A stretch of 64,000 bases of DNA from Actinomyces glycerinitolerans (GTDB taxonomy: Bacteria; Actinomycetota; Actinomycetes; Actinomycetales; Actinomycetaceae), in contig NZ_FQTT01000009.1 in assembly GCF_900098745.1 (NCBI RefSeq), forward strand, positions 62,001-126,000, in the 5' to 3' direction. Shown piece by piece: positions 38,089 through 46,936 of this stretch. Position numbers and translations under genes: made by a program. Each line of letters starts with the position of its first letter. The stretch's first letter is position 1. Below the pieces are notes generated by a model that saw nothing but the letters and a program-made list of their open reading frames with translations, had not been told where the DNA came from and made no database searches.

Positions 38089-38379
38089 TCAGAAGGGTGT
38101 GGAATTGGCGTCGGGGCCGGCGGATTCGGCGGGCTCGCTGCCGTTGCCGGCGACGGCGGCCAGGCGGGCGCGCGCGTCGTCGAGCCAGGACTGGCAGCGG
38201 GCGGCCAGGGCCTCGCCGCGCTCCCACAGCTTCAGGGCCTCCTCCAGGGGAACCTGACCGGCCTCCAGGCGCTGGACGACGCCGACCAGCTGCTCGCGGG
38301 CCTGCTCGTAGGGCAGGGAGGCGACGTCGGCGTTGGCGTCTGCGGGGCCGATCGACTCAGCGGGGGAGGGTGCGCTCAT
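38089..38379 (-). CDS. xseB: Exodeoxyribonuclease VII small subunit
   Basis: A 96-residue XseB. The conserved core LPYEQAREQLVGVVQRLEAG, then PLEEALKLWERGEALAARCQ, is complete, with a short acidic tail. Together with XseA it forms exonuclease VII, which degrades single-stranded DNA. The gene is normally fused operonically to xseA, but here a lacI-type gene on the other strand lies between them. AACAAT 7 nt before the ATG could be a weak -10 of its own promoter. Confidence 0.9.
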   Translation of the reverse strand: MSAPSPAESIGPADANADVASLPYEQAREQLVGVVQRLEAGQVPLEEALKLWERGEALAARCQSWLDDARARLAAVAGNGSEPAESAGPDANSTPF

Positions 38380-38580
38380 GGCACCGATTGTTGCACGCGG
38401 GCGGCGGATGTGCGCCAGTTAACGCTCGGGCACGGTGAATCCGGATCGAGACTCCGCGCGAACCGGCAAGCAACTGCACGCCTGGTACGCCGATGGTCTT
38501 GATGGCCCGCGCCTGCATCGCGGCGGACCACATGGGAGATACTTACCGCCTGCCTGAGTGTCTGCAGGAGGGAGTGGCCG
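38380..38580. promoter_or_regulatory. Divergent xseB/lacI control region
   Basis: The GCAGGAGGGAG ribosome site for the LacI gene is at 38559-38569. No clear LacI-type palindrome was seen. Confidence 0.35.
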
Positions 38581-39606
38581 ATGAGTCCTGGTCGCAAGGC
38601 TGACCGGGTCACCATCAAGGATGTGGCCCGGGAGGCCGGCGTATCCGTCACGACGGTCTCGCACGCCTTGAACAACCCGGAGGGATCGCGCGTCTCGGAG
38701 GAGACCCGCAGCCACGTCAAGTCCGTGGCGGCGGCTCTCGGCTACCGCGCCAACCCGTCCGCCCGCGCCCTGCGCACTCGACGCACGGACACGATCGCCT
38801 TGGTCGGGCGCCAACTGGCCACCACCGAACACCTGGGCCGCATGGTGCTGGGAGCCCAGGACGCCGTGCGCGCCCGCGGCGGGCTGCTCATCGTCGCCGA
38901 CACGGCCGACGACGAGGACGGTGTGATCGCCACCCTCATGGACTATCAAGTCGACGGCGTCATCCTCGGTGCCCTCTACCACCAGAAGGTGACGGTGCCA
39001 TCGGCCTTGGCGGGCGTGCCCACGGTGGTGGTCAACGCCTTCACCACCGACGCCCGTTACTCCTGGGTAGTGCCGGATGAGGTGGCCGGCGGCCGCGCTG
39101 GCGCCGAGGCGCTGTTAGCGTCCGGGCACCGCCGCGTGGCCATGATCAACAATCAGGATGACATCCCCGCGGCTCACGGGCGCGCACAGGGATTCCTCGC
39201 CCGCTGCCGCGCTAGTGGCATCGAGCCCGTCGTTGTCGCCTGCACGCCGACCGGTCGCGCCGCTCACGACGCCGCCATCCGGCTGCTCGACGCGCCACCG
39301 GCACAGCGCCCCACGGGAGTGTTCTGCTTCGCCGACGCCATGGCCATGGGCGTGTACGCGGCCGCCGCCGAGTTGGGACTGCGCATACCGCAGGACCTGT
39401 CCGTGGTCGGATTCGACGACATGGTGCTGATCAACGAGTCGCTGTCCCCGCCGTTGACCTCCATCGCCCTCCCGCACGCGGAGATGGCGGCGTGGGCGGT
39501 GGAGCGGCTCTACGGCCTGCTGGATAACCCGGATGCGCAGCCGCAGAACCTGCGAATCGTCGGGCGCGTGGTTGAGCGGGAGTCGGTGACGCGGCCGGGA
39601 AGCTGA
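38581..39606 (+). CDS. LacI-family transcriptional regulator
   Basis: A 341-residue repressor. The N-terminal HTH is classical: VTIKDVAREAGVSVTTVSHA, followed by the hinge RVSEETRSHVKSVAAALGYRAN (split here as RVSEETRSHV and AAALGYRAN). The periplasmic-binding-protein-like effector domain ends with VVGFDDMVLINESLSPPLTS and LLDNPDAQPQ. The ligand is probably a sugar. It is inserted, in opposite orientation, between xseB and xseA; the pfkB-type kinase gene on the other side of xseB is a possible target. Confidence 0.92.
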   Translation: MSPGRKADRVTIKDVAREAGVSVTTVSHALNNPEGSRVSEETRSHVKSVAAALGYRANPSARALRTRRTDTIALVGRQLATTEHLGRMVLGAQDAVRARGGLLIVADTADDEDGVIATLMDYQVDGVILGALYHQKVTVPSALAGVPTVVVNAFTTDARYSWVVPDEVAGGRAGAEALLASGHRRVAMINNQDDIPAAHGRAQGFLARCRASGIEPVVVACTPTGRAAHDAAIRLLDAPPAQRPTGVFCFADAMAMGVYAAAAELGLRIPQDLSVVGFDDMVLINESLSPPLTSIALPHAEMAAWAVERLYGLLDNPDAQPQNLRIVGRVVERESVTRPGS

Positions 39607-39674
39607 ACCTGGCACTCGGCAGGGGCGGGCTCGGCACAGGTGGGTAGTCCGATCCGGCGCGGGTCGGCGTCCCA

Positions 39675-41042
39675 TTATTCGGGTGCGTTGGAGACGGGCT
39701 TGGTGGTACCCACGACCTGCGCCACCAGGCGGCCCGAGGCCAGCACGCCCTCGATCAGATCGCCCTTCTTCACCTGCCGGGCGGAGGTGATGATGCCGCC
39801 GCCCGGGCTGCGCAGGATCGCGTAGCCCCGGTCGAGCACACCCTGGGGGGACAGGGCCCGCAGACGGGCGTGATCGGCGCGCAGATCGGCGTCGGCCAGG
39901 GACAGCGTGGCGGACAGCGCCCGGCGCATGCGCTCGCGGGCCTGCTCCAGCTCGGCAACCCGGTCGCGCACGATGAGCGTCGGATCGGCCATCACCGGCC
40001 GGGCCAGCACCTGGTCCAGGCCGCGCTGCTCGGCGTCCAGGCGGGAGCGCAGCACCGTGCGCATGCGCTCACGGGCCTGGTCCAGCCCCATGGTCTCCTC
40101 GGCCAGATCCGGCACAATGCGACGGGCCGCATCCGTGGGGGTGGACGCCCGGTAGTCGGCGACAAGGTCCAGCAGCGGGCAGTCGGTCTCGTGCCCGATC
40201 GCGGAGACGATCGGGGTGCGGGCGGCGGCCGCGGCCCGCACCAGCCCCTCGTCGGAGAAGGGCAGCAGGTCCTCCACGGCCCCACCCCCGCGCGCCACCA
40301 CGATCACGTCCACGCTCGGGTCGGCGTCGAGCTCCCGGATGGCGGCGGTGACCTCCCGCACCGCCTGCGCCCCCTGCACGGCTACCTCGCGGATCTCGAA
40401 GGGCAGGCCGGGCCAGCGCAGGCGGGCGTTGACGACGACGTCGTCCTTGGCCTTGGCGTTGCGGCCGCAAACCAGCCCGACCTTGCGGGGCAGGAAGGGC
40501 AGTGGGTGCTTGCGCTCGGCGTCGAACAGGCCCTCGGCCGCCAGGATCCGGCGCAGCTGCTCGATGCGGGCCAGCAGGTCGCCGATGCCGACCGGGCGGA
40601 TGTCGTCGGCGCGCAACTCCAGGCTGCCGCGCTTGGTCCAGAAGCGCGGCTTGGCGTGGACGACGACGCGAGACCCCTCGGTCACCTGCACGCCGGTGGC
40701 CCGCTCGATGGCGGCCAGCTCCCGGGTGAACACGGACAAGGACATGGACATGTCGGCGTCGGCGTCGCGCAGGGTCAGGTACTGCATGCCCGAGCCGGGG
40801 CGCCGGTTGAACTGGACGATCTGCCCCTCCACCCACACGAAGGTCATCTTGTTGACGTACTCGTCGATCTTGGTGGACAGCAGCCGCAGCGGCCAGGGGT
40901 TCTCCGGGGTGGTCTCACGCGCCAGACGGGCCAGGGGCCGGCTCGTGCCGGGACCAGCGGGCTGGGCGGCGGGCGGGTTCAGGGGCGCCTGCGCGGGCGG
41001 CGAAGGTGTGCGGCGGGGCGAGGAGTCGGTCACGTGCTCCAC
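39675..41042 (-). CDS. xseA: Exodeoxyribonuclease VII large subunit
   Basis: A 455-residue XseA. The OB-fold domain ([20 protein letters not shown]) is followed by the catalytic domain with [32 protein letters not shown] and ASTPTDAAR, then a coiled coil and the C-terminal segment ([10 protein letters not shown]). The recorded start is a GTG at 41042; a second GTG at 41033, nine bases in, lies 7 nt after a CACAGT box and may be the leaderless start. A Pro-rich lead of 40 residues precedes the OB fold. Confidence 0.93.
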   Translation of the reverse strand: MEHVTDSSPRRTPSPPAQAPLNPPAAQPAGPGTSRPLARLARETTPENPWPLRLLSTKIDEYVNKMTFVWVEGQIVQFNRRPGSGMQYLTLRDADADMSMSLSVFTRELAAIERATGVQVTEGSRVVVHAKPRFWTKRGSLELRADDIRPVGIGDLLARIEQLRRILAAEGLFDAERKHPLPFLPRKVGLVCGRNAKAKDDVVVNARLRWPGLPFEIREVAVQGAQAVREVTAAIRELDADPSVDVIVVARGGGAVEDLLPFSDEGLVRAAAAARTPIVSAIGHETDCPLLDLVADYRASTPTDAARRIVPDLAEETMGLDQARERMRTVLRSRLDAEQRGLDQVLARPVMADPTLIVRDRVAELEQARERMRRALSATLSLADADLRADHARLRALSPQGVLDRGYAILRSPGGGIITSARQVKKGDLIEGVLASGRLVAQVVGTTKPVSNAPE

Positions 41043-41105
41043 TGTGCCACGTTAAACGCCGCCGGGGCGTGTTCGCCCGACCGGGTGGTGTGGCACAGTG
41101 GGGGC

Positions 41106-42149
41106 GTGACGATTGCTCAAGCTGCGGGTGCGCCGGATGCCGCCGGCCGGCCCGGAAAGCGCATCCTGCTGGCCTCCCCACGCGGCTACTGCGCCGGCGT
41201 GGATCGCGCCGTCGACGCCGTGGAACAGGCCCTGGCCCTCTATGGGGCGCCGATTTACGTGCGCAAGGAGATCGTGCACAACAAGTACGTGGTGGAGGCG
41301 CTCTCGAAGCGGGGCGCGGTGTTCGTCTCGGAGACCGATCAGGTGCCCGAGGGGGCGCGCGTGGTCTTCTCAGCCCACGGCGTGTCCCCGGCCGTGCACG
41401 CGCAGGCGGCCGCACGCCACCTGCAGACGATCGACGCGACCTGCCCGCTGGTGACGAAGGTACACAAGCAGGCGATTCGTTTCGCCAAGGACGACTACGA
41501 CATCATCCTGGTCGGTCACTCGGGCCACGAGGAGGTCGAAGGGACCCAGGGGGAGGCACCCGACCATATTCAGGTGGTCAACGGCCCCGACGAGGTCGAC
41601 TCCGTACAGGTGCGTGACCCGAGCAAGGTGGTGTGGATCAGCCAGACCACCCTGTCCGTGGACGAGACCATGGAGACGGTGCGGCGCCTGCGGGAGCGCT
41701 TTCCGGGCCTGAGTGACCCGCCCGGTGACGACATCTGCTACGCCACTCAGAACCGGCAGGGTGCCGTCAAGACCATCGCCTCGCAGGTGGACGTGATGAT
41801 CGTGGTCGGCTCCGGCAACTCCTCCAACTCCGTGCGACTGAAGGAGGTTGCCCTGGAGGCCGGCGCGCCCGCCGCCCACCGGGTCGACTACGCCCGCGAG
41901 CTGGATCCCTCCTGGTTCGACGGCGCGAACACCGTGGGCCTGACCTCCGGGGCCTCGGTGCCGGAGATTCTGGTGCGCGAGGTGATCGAGCGACTGGGGG
42001 AGCTGGGGTTCACCGACGTCGAGCAGGTGCGTACCGCGACGGAGAAGATCGCCTTCTCCCTGCCGAAGAACCTGCGCGCCGACCTCAAGACCGCCGCCGG
42101 CGGCCGCGCCCCGGAGCGTGACCGCCCCGCGCACGACCACACCCGTTGA
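41106..42149 (+). CDS. ispH: 4-hydroxy-3-methylbut-2-enyl diphosphate reductase
   Basis: A 347-residue iron-sulfur enzyme, last step of the MEP isoprenoid pathway. Cluster cysteines are in [27 protein letters not shown] and the [10 protein letters not shown] region preceded by [11 protein letters not shown]; the catalytic Glu is in [11 protein letters not shown]. It gives the isoprenyl units used by UppS, encoded 6 kb away. The GTG start follows a CACAGT hexamer by 6 nt. It is divergent from xseA with about 63 bp between starts. Confidence 0.97.
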   Translation: MTIAQAAGAPDAAGRPGKRILLASPRGYCAGVDRAVDAVEQALALYGAPIYVRKEIVHNKYVVEALSKRGAVFVSETDQVPEGARVVFSAHGVSPAVHAQAAARHLQTIDATCPLVTKVHKQAIRFAKDDYDIILVGHSGHEEVEGTQGEAPDHIQVVNGPDEVDSVQVRDPSKVVWISQTTLSVDETMETVRRLRERFPGLSDPPGDDICYATQNRQGAVKTIASQVDVMIVVGSGNSSNSVRLKEVALEAGAPAAHRVDYARELDPSWFDGANTVGLTSGASVPEILVREVIERLGELGFTDVEQVRTATEKIAFSLPKNLRADLKTAAGGRAPERDRPAHDHTR

Positions 42150-42150
42150 A

Positions 42151-42186
42151 CTGTCGGCCGCGCACCGGTTGGGGCGCGGCCGACAG
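42151..42186 (+). terminator. 13-bp hairpin terminator
   Basis: CTGTCGGCCGCGC and its exact complement at 42174-42186 enclose a 10-nt loop, 2 bp after the ispH stop. Confidence 0.8.
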
Positions 42187-42228
42187 CTCGCTGTCTGTGC
42201 ACGGTTCGGGACCCGCGGAGCGCGAGGC

Positions 42229-42887
42229 TCAGCCGATGATGCCTGCCAGGGTATCGGCGTCGGCCACAACCCGATCGAAGGGAACCAGCCACACCGGTCC
42301 GTTCGGGGAGTCGACCTGCACCACCAGGTGCTCGGCCTGAAGGCAGTCCAGGCGTGAGGCGGTGTCGTCGCCCTGGGTCTGCCATGAGGGTTCCTCGCTG
42401 GGAATGACGTAGCCGCCCAGCGCCGGATTCGCCCAGCGCAGCAGGAGTACGCGCGCGCCGGCGCGGGCCGGGACCTCGGGGTTGGTGGCCAGCGAGGAGG
42501 CCACGCCCTTCGCCGAGCCGATGCCCACGGCTTCTGCGAGCGCGCCGTAGGTGGTGCAGATCGGGGGCGGTGGGCGACCAGTATGGACATGGCCCGCGAG
42601 ATGCGCTCGCGGGCGGAGGAGTCCGCCGCGGCATCGGCGATGGCGCGTACTCGCGCCCCGGTCAGGTGGGCTGTCTCGGCCAGCTCGGTGGAACTCAGGC
42701 CATTGGCGAGCCCGCGCAGGATGAGGCTGTCGCGCTCGTCGCGCAGCGTGCTGAGCTGCTCCTGCAGCTCCTGCTGCTTGGAGGCGAGGGTGTCCAGGTG
42801 GTCGAGTACTTCATCGCGCGCGGATGAGGCTTCGCCACGAGTGGCGTTGGCGCTGGATGGGGGGCTGCTGGTGGTTGGGGCTGCCAT
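42229..42887 (-). pseudogene. Frameshifted MGMT/ATL-like DNA-binding protein
   Basis: The frame from ATG 42887 (MAAPTTSSPPSSANATRG) codes a coiled coil (LASKQQELQEQLSTLRDERD) and HTH-like segment, then loses sense near 42560. A second frame from about 42570 down to 42229 continues with TTYGALAEAVGIGSAKG, which resembles the DNA-binding winged helix of O6-alkylguanine transferases and ATL proteins (TYG-LA-A-G), and VDSPNGPVWLVPFDRV. One extra C in the C5 run within CGCCCCCGATC would restore a single frame. No PCHR active-site motif is seen. It may be a real single-base lesion or a homopolymer sequencing error. Confidence 0.7.
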
Positions 42888-43047
42888 GTAGGAAGAACCT
42901 CCACAAGGTAGATTCAAAGTTCGCCAGGTACGCTAGGGGGCGCACCTGGAAGGTTGCTGTGAGATATCGTGTGCAACTAGTTTATGTGAATGAAAGCGCA
43001 TATGTAACCCCATCGTTGCGAATCGCCGTCTCTGCGGAGCCCTGCCG
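42888..43047 (-). promoter_or_regulatory. AT-richer upstream segment of the MGMT-like gene
   Basis: 160 bp containing the lowest-GC stretch near 42965-43010, with TTTCATTCACATAA and GATATC on the minus strand. It is a likely promoter region, but no single pair of boxes is convincing. Confidence 0.35.
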
Positions 43048-44349
43048 CTACTCGGAGTCCGCCGCCAACTCGGCGCTGGCGAAGCGCCGAACCTGCGCGT
43101 TATCCGGGGAAACCTGCCGTGGCGTGGTCAGACCGTCGCCGAAGGTCTCGAAGGAGCGGGCCGTGACCAGCAGTCGCGACTCCATGGACCCGACCGCCTG
43201 GTTGTACGCGGTCACGGAGCGCGTCAGGGCGGAGCCCAGGGTGTCGAGATGTCTGGCGACCGTGCCGAGGCGCTCGTAAAGCGTGCGCCCGAGCTCTACC
43301 AGCTCGCGTGCGTCGTCGTTGACGGCGGTGCGCGCCCATGCGGTCGCGCAGGTTCGCAGCAGCGCCAGCAGTGAAGCGGGCGTGGCCAGGGCGACCCCGT
43401 GGTCGAGTGCGTGCTCCATGAGCGTGGGATCGGCCTCCAGAGCCGCGGCCAGGATCGGTTCGGCCGGCACGAACAGCACCACCAGTTCCGGGGAGTCCTG
43501 GAGCGTGCGCGCATAGTGACGCTCGGCCAGGGCGTCGACGTGAGCGCGCAGCGCCTTGGCGTGCTCTGCCAGCAGCCGGGCCCGGCGCTCCTGCGTGGCG
43601 GTCCCGAAATGGGCACCGTGGCCGGAGAGGGTGCCGTCGGTAGTGGGGCCGCCGGGTGAGGCGGGACTGGGCGCGGCGGCACCGTCGGGATCTGCTCCGA
43701 CGGCGCAGGCCTTCAGGTAGGAGTCCAACGGCACCTTGGCGTCCAGCGCCAGGAATCCGTTGCCGGGCAGGTGCACGACGACGTCGGGCCGCGACTTGCC
43801 GCTGGCGCCCCCGCTGCCGCCGGCGCCGTTGCGGCGACCGACCACGGAGGCCACCGAGCGCTGCTCGGAGAAGTCGATATGCCGCATCATCCCGGAGGCT
43901 TCGAGCACGCGGGCGAGCTCGACCTCACCCCACAGCCCACGCGAGGAGCGCGAGCGCAGGGCGCCCTCGAGCGCCGTCGTTGTGCGCCGCAGCTCGCGAT
44001 CGGACTCGGCCCCCGCGCGCAGCTGTTCGGTGAGCGTGGCGTGCTCGGCGGCGCGCTGCTGCTCCATCCGCTCGACCCGGGCGCCGACCTGCTCCAACTG
44101 GGAGCGGACCGGCGCGAGGGCGCGCAGCACGGAGCCGTCGCGCTCGGCGCGTTCCTCGGCCGCGACGGTGCGGGCGGTCAGCTCCTCGGCGCGAGCCCGC
44201 CACTGGGCCGCCTCGGCGCGCAGGGCGGCGGCCTCGTCGCGACCGCCGGCACGGGCGGTAGCCGAGCGGACCACCGCCAGGGCGTAACCGGCCACCGCCC
44301 CGACGAGCAGGCCGATGAGCAGGAGCAGGATGGGAAGCGCTGTGGACAT
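43048..44349 (-). CDS. rmuC: DNA recombination protein RmuC
   Basis: A 433-residue RmuC. An N-terminal membrane helix (ILLLLIGLLVGAVAGYAL) is followed by a long coiled coil (about 35-135) and the nuclease-like core with SRGLWGEVELARVLEASGM, RPDVVVHLPGNGFLALDAKVPLDSY (in two parts) and FVPAEPILAAALEADPTLM. A Gly/Pro/Thr-rich insert of about 35 residues sits near 205-245. RmuC limits inversions at short repeats. It is divergent from ychF. Confidence 0.92.
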   Translation of the reverse strand: MSTALPILLLLIGLLVGAVAGYALAVVRSATARAGGRDEAAALRAEAAQWRARAEELTARTVAAEERAERDGSVLRALAPVRSQLEQVGARVERMEQQRAAEHATLTEQLRAGAESDRELRRTTTALEGALRSRSSRGLWGEVELARVLEASGMMRHIDFSEQRSVASVVGRRNGAGGSGGASGKSRPDVVVHLPGNGFLALDAKVPLDSYLKACAVGADPDGAAAPSPASPGGPTTDGTLSGHGAHFGTATQERRARLLAEHAKALRAHVDALAERHYARTLQDSPELVVLFVPAEPILAAALEADPTLMEHALDHGVALATPASLLALLRTCATAWARTAVNDDARELVELGRTLYERLGTVARHLDTLGSALTRSVTAYNQAVGSMESRLLVTARSFETFGDGLTTPRQVSPDNAQVRRFASAELAADSE

Positions 44350-44418
44350 GGGGCCACCATGACACGGGGCGCCGACATGAATTCCGGGCGCTTAGCGGCG
44401 GGCCGCTACACTCGCCCC

Positions 44419-45504
44419 GTGGCACTCACTATCGGAATTGTTGGACTGCCCAACGTCGGCAAGTCGACCCTGTTCAACGCCCTGACCCGGGCGACCGTTC
44501 TCGCGGCGAACTACCCCTTCGCCACGATCGAGCCGAACGTCGGTGTGGTGCCCCTGCCGGATGCGCGGCTGGACGCGCTGGCCAAGATGTTCCACTCCCA
44601 GAAGATCGTGCCCGCCACCGTCTCCTTCGTGGACATCGCCGGGATCGTGCGCGGCGCCAGCGAGGGGGAGGGACTGGGAAACCAGTTCCTCGCCAACATC
44701 CGCGAGGCCGACGCCATCTGCATCGTCACCCGCGCCTTCGACGACCCCGACGTGGTCCACGTGGCCGGCAAGGTCGACCCCGCCTCGGACATCGAGACCA
44801 TTGCCACCGAGCTGATCCTGGCCGACATGCAGACCCTGGAGAAGACGATCCCGCGTCTGGAGAAGGAGGTGCGCGGCAAGAAGACCGACGCCGCCGTGCT
44901 GGAGGTGGCGCGGGCCGCGCTGAAGGTGCTGGAGGCGGGCGAGCTGCTGTCGGCCGCCGCGGCGGGCAAGGCACTGGATGAGGAGATCCTGCGCGAGTTC
45001 CAGCTGATGACCACCAAGCCCTTCATCTACGTGTTCAACCTGGACGACGCCGGCATGCACGACGCCGCCCGACAGCAGGAGCTCGGCGCCCTGGTGGCCC
45101 CGGCGGAGGCCGTGTTCCTGGACGCCCAGTTCGAGGCCGAGCTGGTGGAACTGGAGCCCGACGAGGCCGCCGAGATGCTGCACGAGAACGGCCAGGACGA
45201 GTCCGGTCTGGACAAGCTGGCGCGGGTCGGCTTCGACACGCTCGGTCTGCAGACCTTCCTGACGGCGGGGGAGAAGGAGTCGCGCGCCTGGACGATCCAC
45301 AAGGGCTGGACCGCCCCGCAGGCGGCGGGCGTGATCCACACCGACTTCGAGAAGGGCTTCATCAAGGCGGAGATCGTCTCCTACGACGACCTCATGGAGT
45401 ACGGCTCCATGGCCGAGGTCCGCGCCCACGGCAAGGTCCGCATGGAGGGCAAGGACTACGTCATGGCCGACGGTGACGTGGTCGAGTTCCGGTTTAACGT
45501 GTGA
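44419..45504 (+). CDS. ychF: Redox-regulated ATPase YchF (Ola1 family)
   Basis: A 361-residue Obg-family P-loop protein that hydrolyses ATP and binds ribosomes. G1 is [16 protein letters not shown]3 is [19 protein letters not shown], a degenerate G4 is YVFNLDD, a coiled coil follows, and the C-terminal TGS domain has [19 protein letters not shown]. The GTG start lies 6 nt after a TACACT box, again leaderless. Length is typical. Confidence 0.97.
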   Translation: MALTIGIVGLPNVGKSTLFNALTRATVLAANYPFATIEPNVGVVPLPDARLDALAKMFHSQKIVPATVSFVDIAGIVRGASEGEGLGNQFLANIREADAICIVTRAFDDPDVVHVAGKVDPASDIETIATELILADMQTLEKTIPRLEKEVRGKKTDAAVLEVARAALKVLEAGELLSAAAAGKALDEEILREFQLMTTKPFIYVFNLDDAGMHDAARQQELGALVAPAEAVFLDAQFEAELVELEPDEAAEMLHENGQDESGLDKLARVGFDTLGLQTFLTAGEKESRAWTIHKGWTAPQAAGVIHTDFEKGFIKAEIVSYDDLMEYGSMAEVRAHGKVRMEGKDYVMADGDVVEFRFNV

Positions 45505-45511
45505 CGAATTC

Positions 45512-45752
45512 GTCCCTTCGGCATCACGCAGCACACGCTCGCGGTGTCGATTGGTGCGCCTCCGCGTCGTATCAACGAGATCGTGCATGGCAAGCGGGCG
45601 ATTACCGCGGACACGGGGCTGCGCCTAGGTCGCTACTTCGGCGTTGAGCCGCAGTTCTCTGGCTCAACCTGCAGTCGCGCTAGGAGCTGGAACTGGCGGA
45701 GGGCCGCATCGCCGCTGAGCTCGACGCCATCAAGCTCATCCAAGCCGCCTGA
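45512..45752 (+). pseudogene. Degenerate HigA-type (XRE) antitoxin fragment
   Basis: Translation of 45523 onward gives ITQHTLAVSIGAPPRRINEI then VHGKRAITADTGLRLGRYFG, the HTH of HigA/VapI antitoxins. The N-terminus is lost against the end of ychF. A two-base insertion after CAGTTCT breaks the frame of the expected QFWLNLQ motif, and beyond it a TAG occupies the place of a Tyr codon before ELELAEGRIAAELDA. No toxin gene remains beside it. It is a dead remnant. Confidence 0.75.
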
Positions 45753-45777
45753 GTGCCGACGATGTGAGGGTGGCGGC

Positions 45778-46215
45778 TTACGGCCATTCCGGAAGGCCGA
45801 CGGCCTCGGCCTCGACGTGGTGGCCCCGGCGGCAGGACAGGCGCGCCTCGACGGGGCTGCCACAACCCAGGTGAACCGGCTCCGGCGCAATCGGCGCCAC
45901 GTCCGGCAGATGCTTGAGTCCCCACTGCTGTAGCGCCGCCAGCACGAGGACAAGATCGCGTCCCTTGGTGCTGAGGGTGTAGGCGTGTCGCTGCCTGCGG
46001 CCGGGCTCCCGGTAGGGCTCGACCCGCAGGATGTCGTGTTCGACGAGTTTCCTCAGTCGCGCCGACAGTACCGAGCGCGGGCATCCGAGACTCTCCTCCA
46101 GGTCGCTGAACCGGCATATACCCCGGTGAATATCGCGAAGGATCAGTAGAGTCCACTTCTCGCCCAGCAGCTCCAGGCTGGCGGCGATGGGGCAGGTGGT
46201 TTGTGGTCCCGTCAT
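45778..46215 (-). CDS. HxlR-family winged-helix regulator
   Basis: A 145-residue regulator. CPIAASLELLGEKWTLLILRD is the HxlR N-terminal signature, followed by RFSDLEESLGCPRSVLSARLRKLVEHDILRVEPY (in parts: FSDLEESLG, SVLSARLRKLVE) forming the winged helix. HxlR proteins sense electrophiles or redox state, often through the N-terminal Cys, present here. The ATG at 46215 follows GGGAG; the longer open frame is unconserved. It is divergent from a quinone-oxidoreductase/hydrolase operon that is its likely target. Confidence 0.9.
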   Translation of the reverse strand: MTGPQTTCPIAASLELLGEKWTLLILRDIHRGICRFSDLEESLGCPRSVLSARLRKLVEHDILRVEPYREPGRRQRHAYTLSTKGRDLVLVLAALQQWGLKHLPDVAPIAPEPVHLGCGSPVEARLSCRRGHHVEAEAVGLPEWP

Positions 46216-46460
46216 GGTCTCTAACACTCCCTGATCCGTTGCGGCTGCCGATGGCGCCGCGGTCTCCTGGATGCGTGTATATGCGGCGTCGATGCGGGCG
46301 GAACAGGCTCGTCGGCTCGCCTGCAGGTGTGGCCGCATCCGTGCATGCGCGTCGCACCCGTGTACGCTCGTCGCCTGCGAGCCCGGCGCATCTCTGAGTC
46401 CGCTTTTGATACCCAGGGAGCGTAGCACTGAGCTCCACGGCTCGCGACCGGGGTGTGCAG

Positions 46461-46784
46461 GGGTTCTCCGTGTTTGTGGGTGTGGCGGTTTGGGTTGGGT
46501 CTGTGATGCGGTGGTCGGTTTCGGCTCGGCGAGGTCGTACTCGGGCCAAAGAGGTCGTTCTCGGGTTGGCGGGTTCGTTCTCGGATCGACGGTGTTGGTG
46601 GCCGGCGGAGGATTCGTTGGAGCCATTGGAGTCATGTGGGCGCCGGCTCGGGGACCGCGGCCTCTTGGCTGCGAATGCCAGCCGCATTGGTGACGAACTC
46701 AAGACGCCCCCGGGCGTACGTGTCCAGCATTCCAAACACGCACGCCGACCGCCGGCCCGCCGCACCCCGCAAACGCGAAGAACC
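46461..46784. repeat. Composite repeat element, copy B
   Basis: A 324-bp segment ending in inverted arms GGTTCTCCGTGTTTG and CAAACGCGAAGAACC. Inside are three 20-bp direct units at 46531, 46551 and 46571, each with a GAGGTCGT- or GGTTCGT-type core. Patches near 46592-46650 match copy A. Open frames in 46216-46830 have no support. Confidence 0.7.
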
Positions 46785-46830
46785 TATGAAGGCCGTGCGT
46801 TAAGCAGGCGGTGTCGGCTGGACTGTCCGG

Positions 46831-46874
46831 TTGACAGCGCAGCCGACGCAGGCTAAGTTCGCGATCTGGACTTA
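46831..46874 (+). promoter_or_regulatory. Promoter and candidate HxlR operator
   Basis: TTGACA (46831-46836), a 17-bp spacer and TAAGTT (46854-46859) form a good sigma-70 promoter. TAAGT...ACTTA (46854-46874, 11-bp spacing) is an inverted repeat starting at the -10 box, the geometry of a repressor site for the divergent HxlR gene. Confidence 0.65.
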
Positions 46875-46936
46875 GATGGTTGTCACCTGCCGGGTCGTAT
46901 CCCGATGGGAGCATGACAGAGACAGGAGCAGACGTG

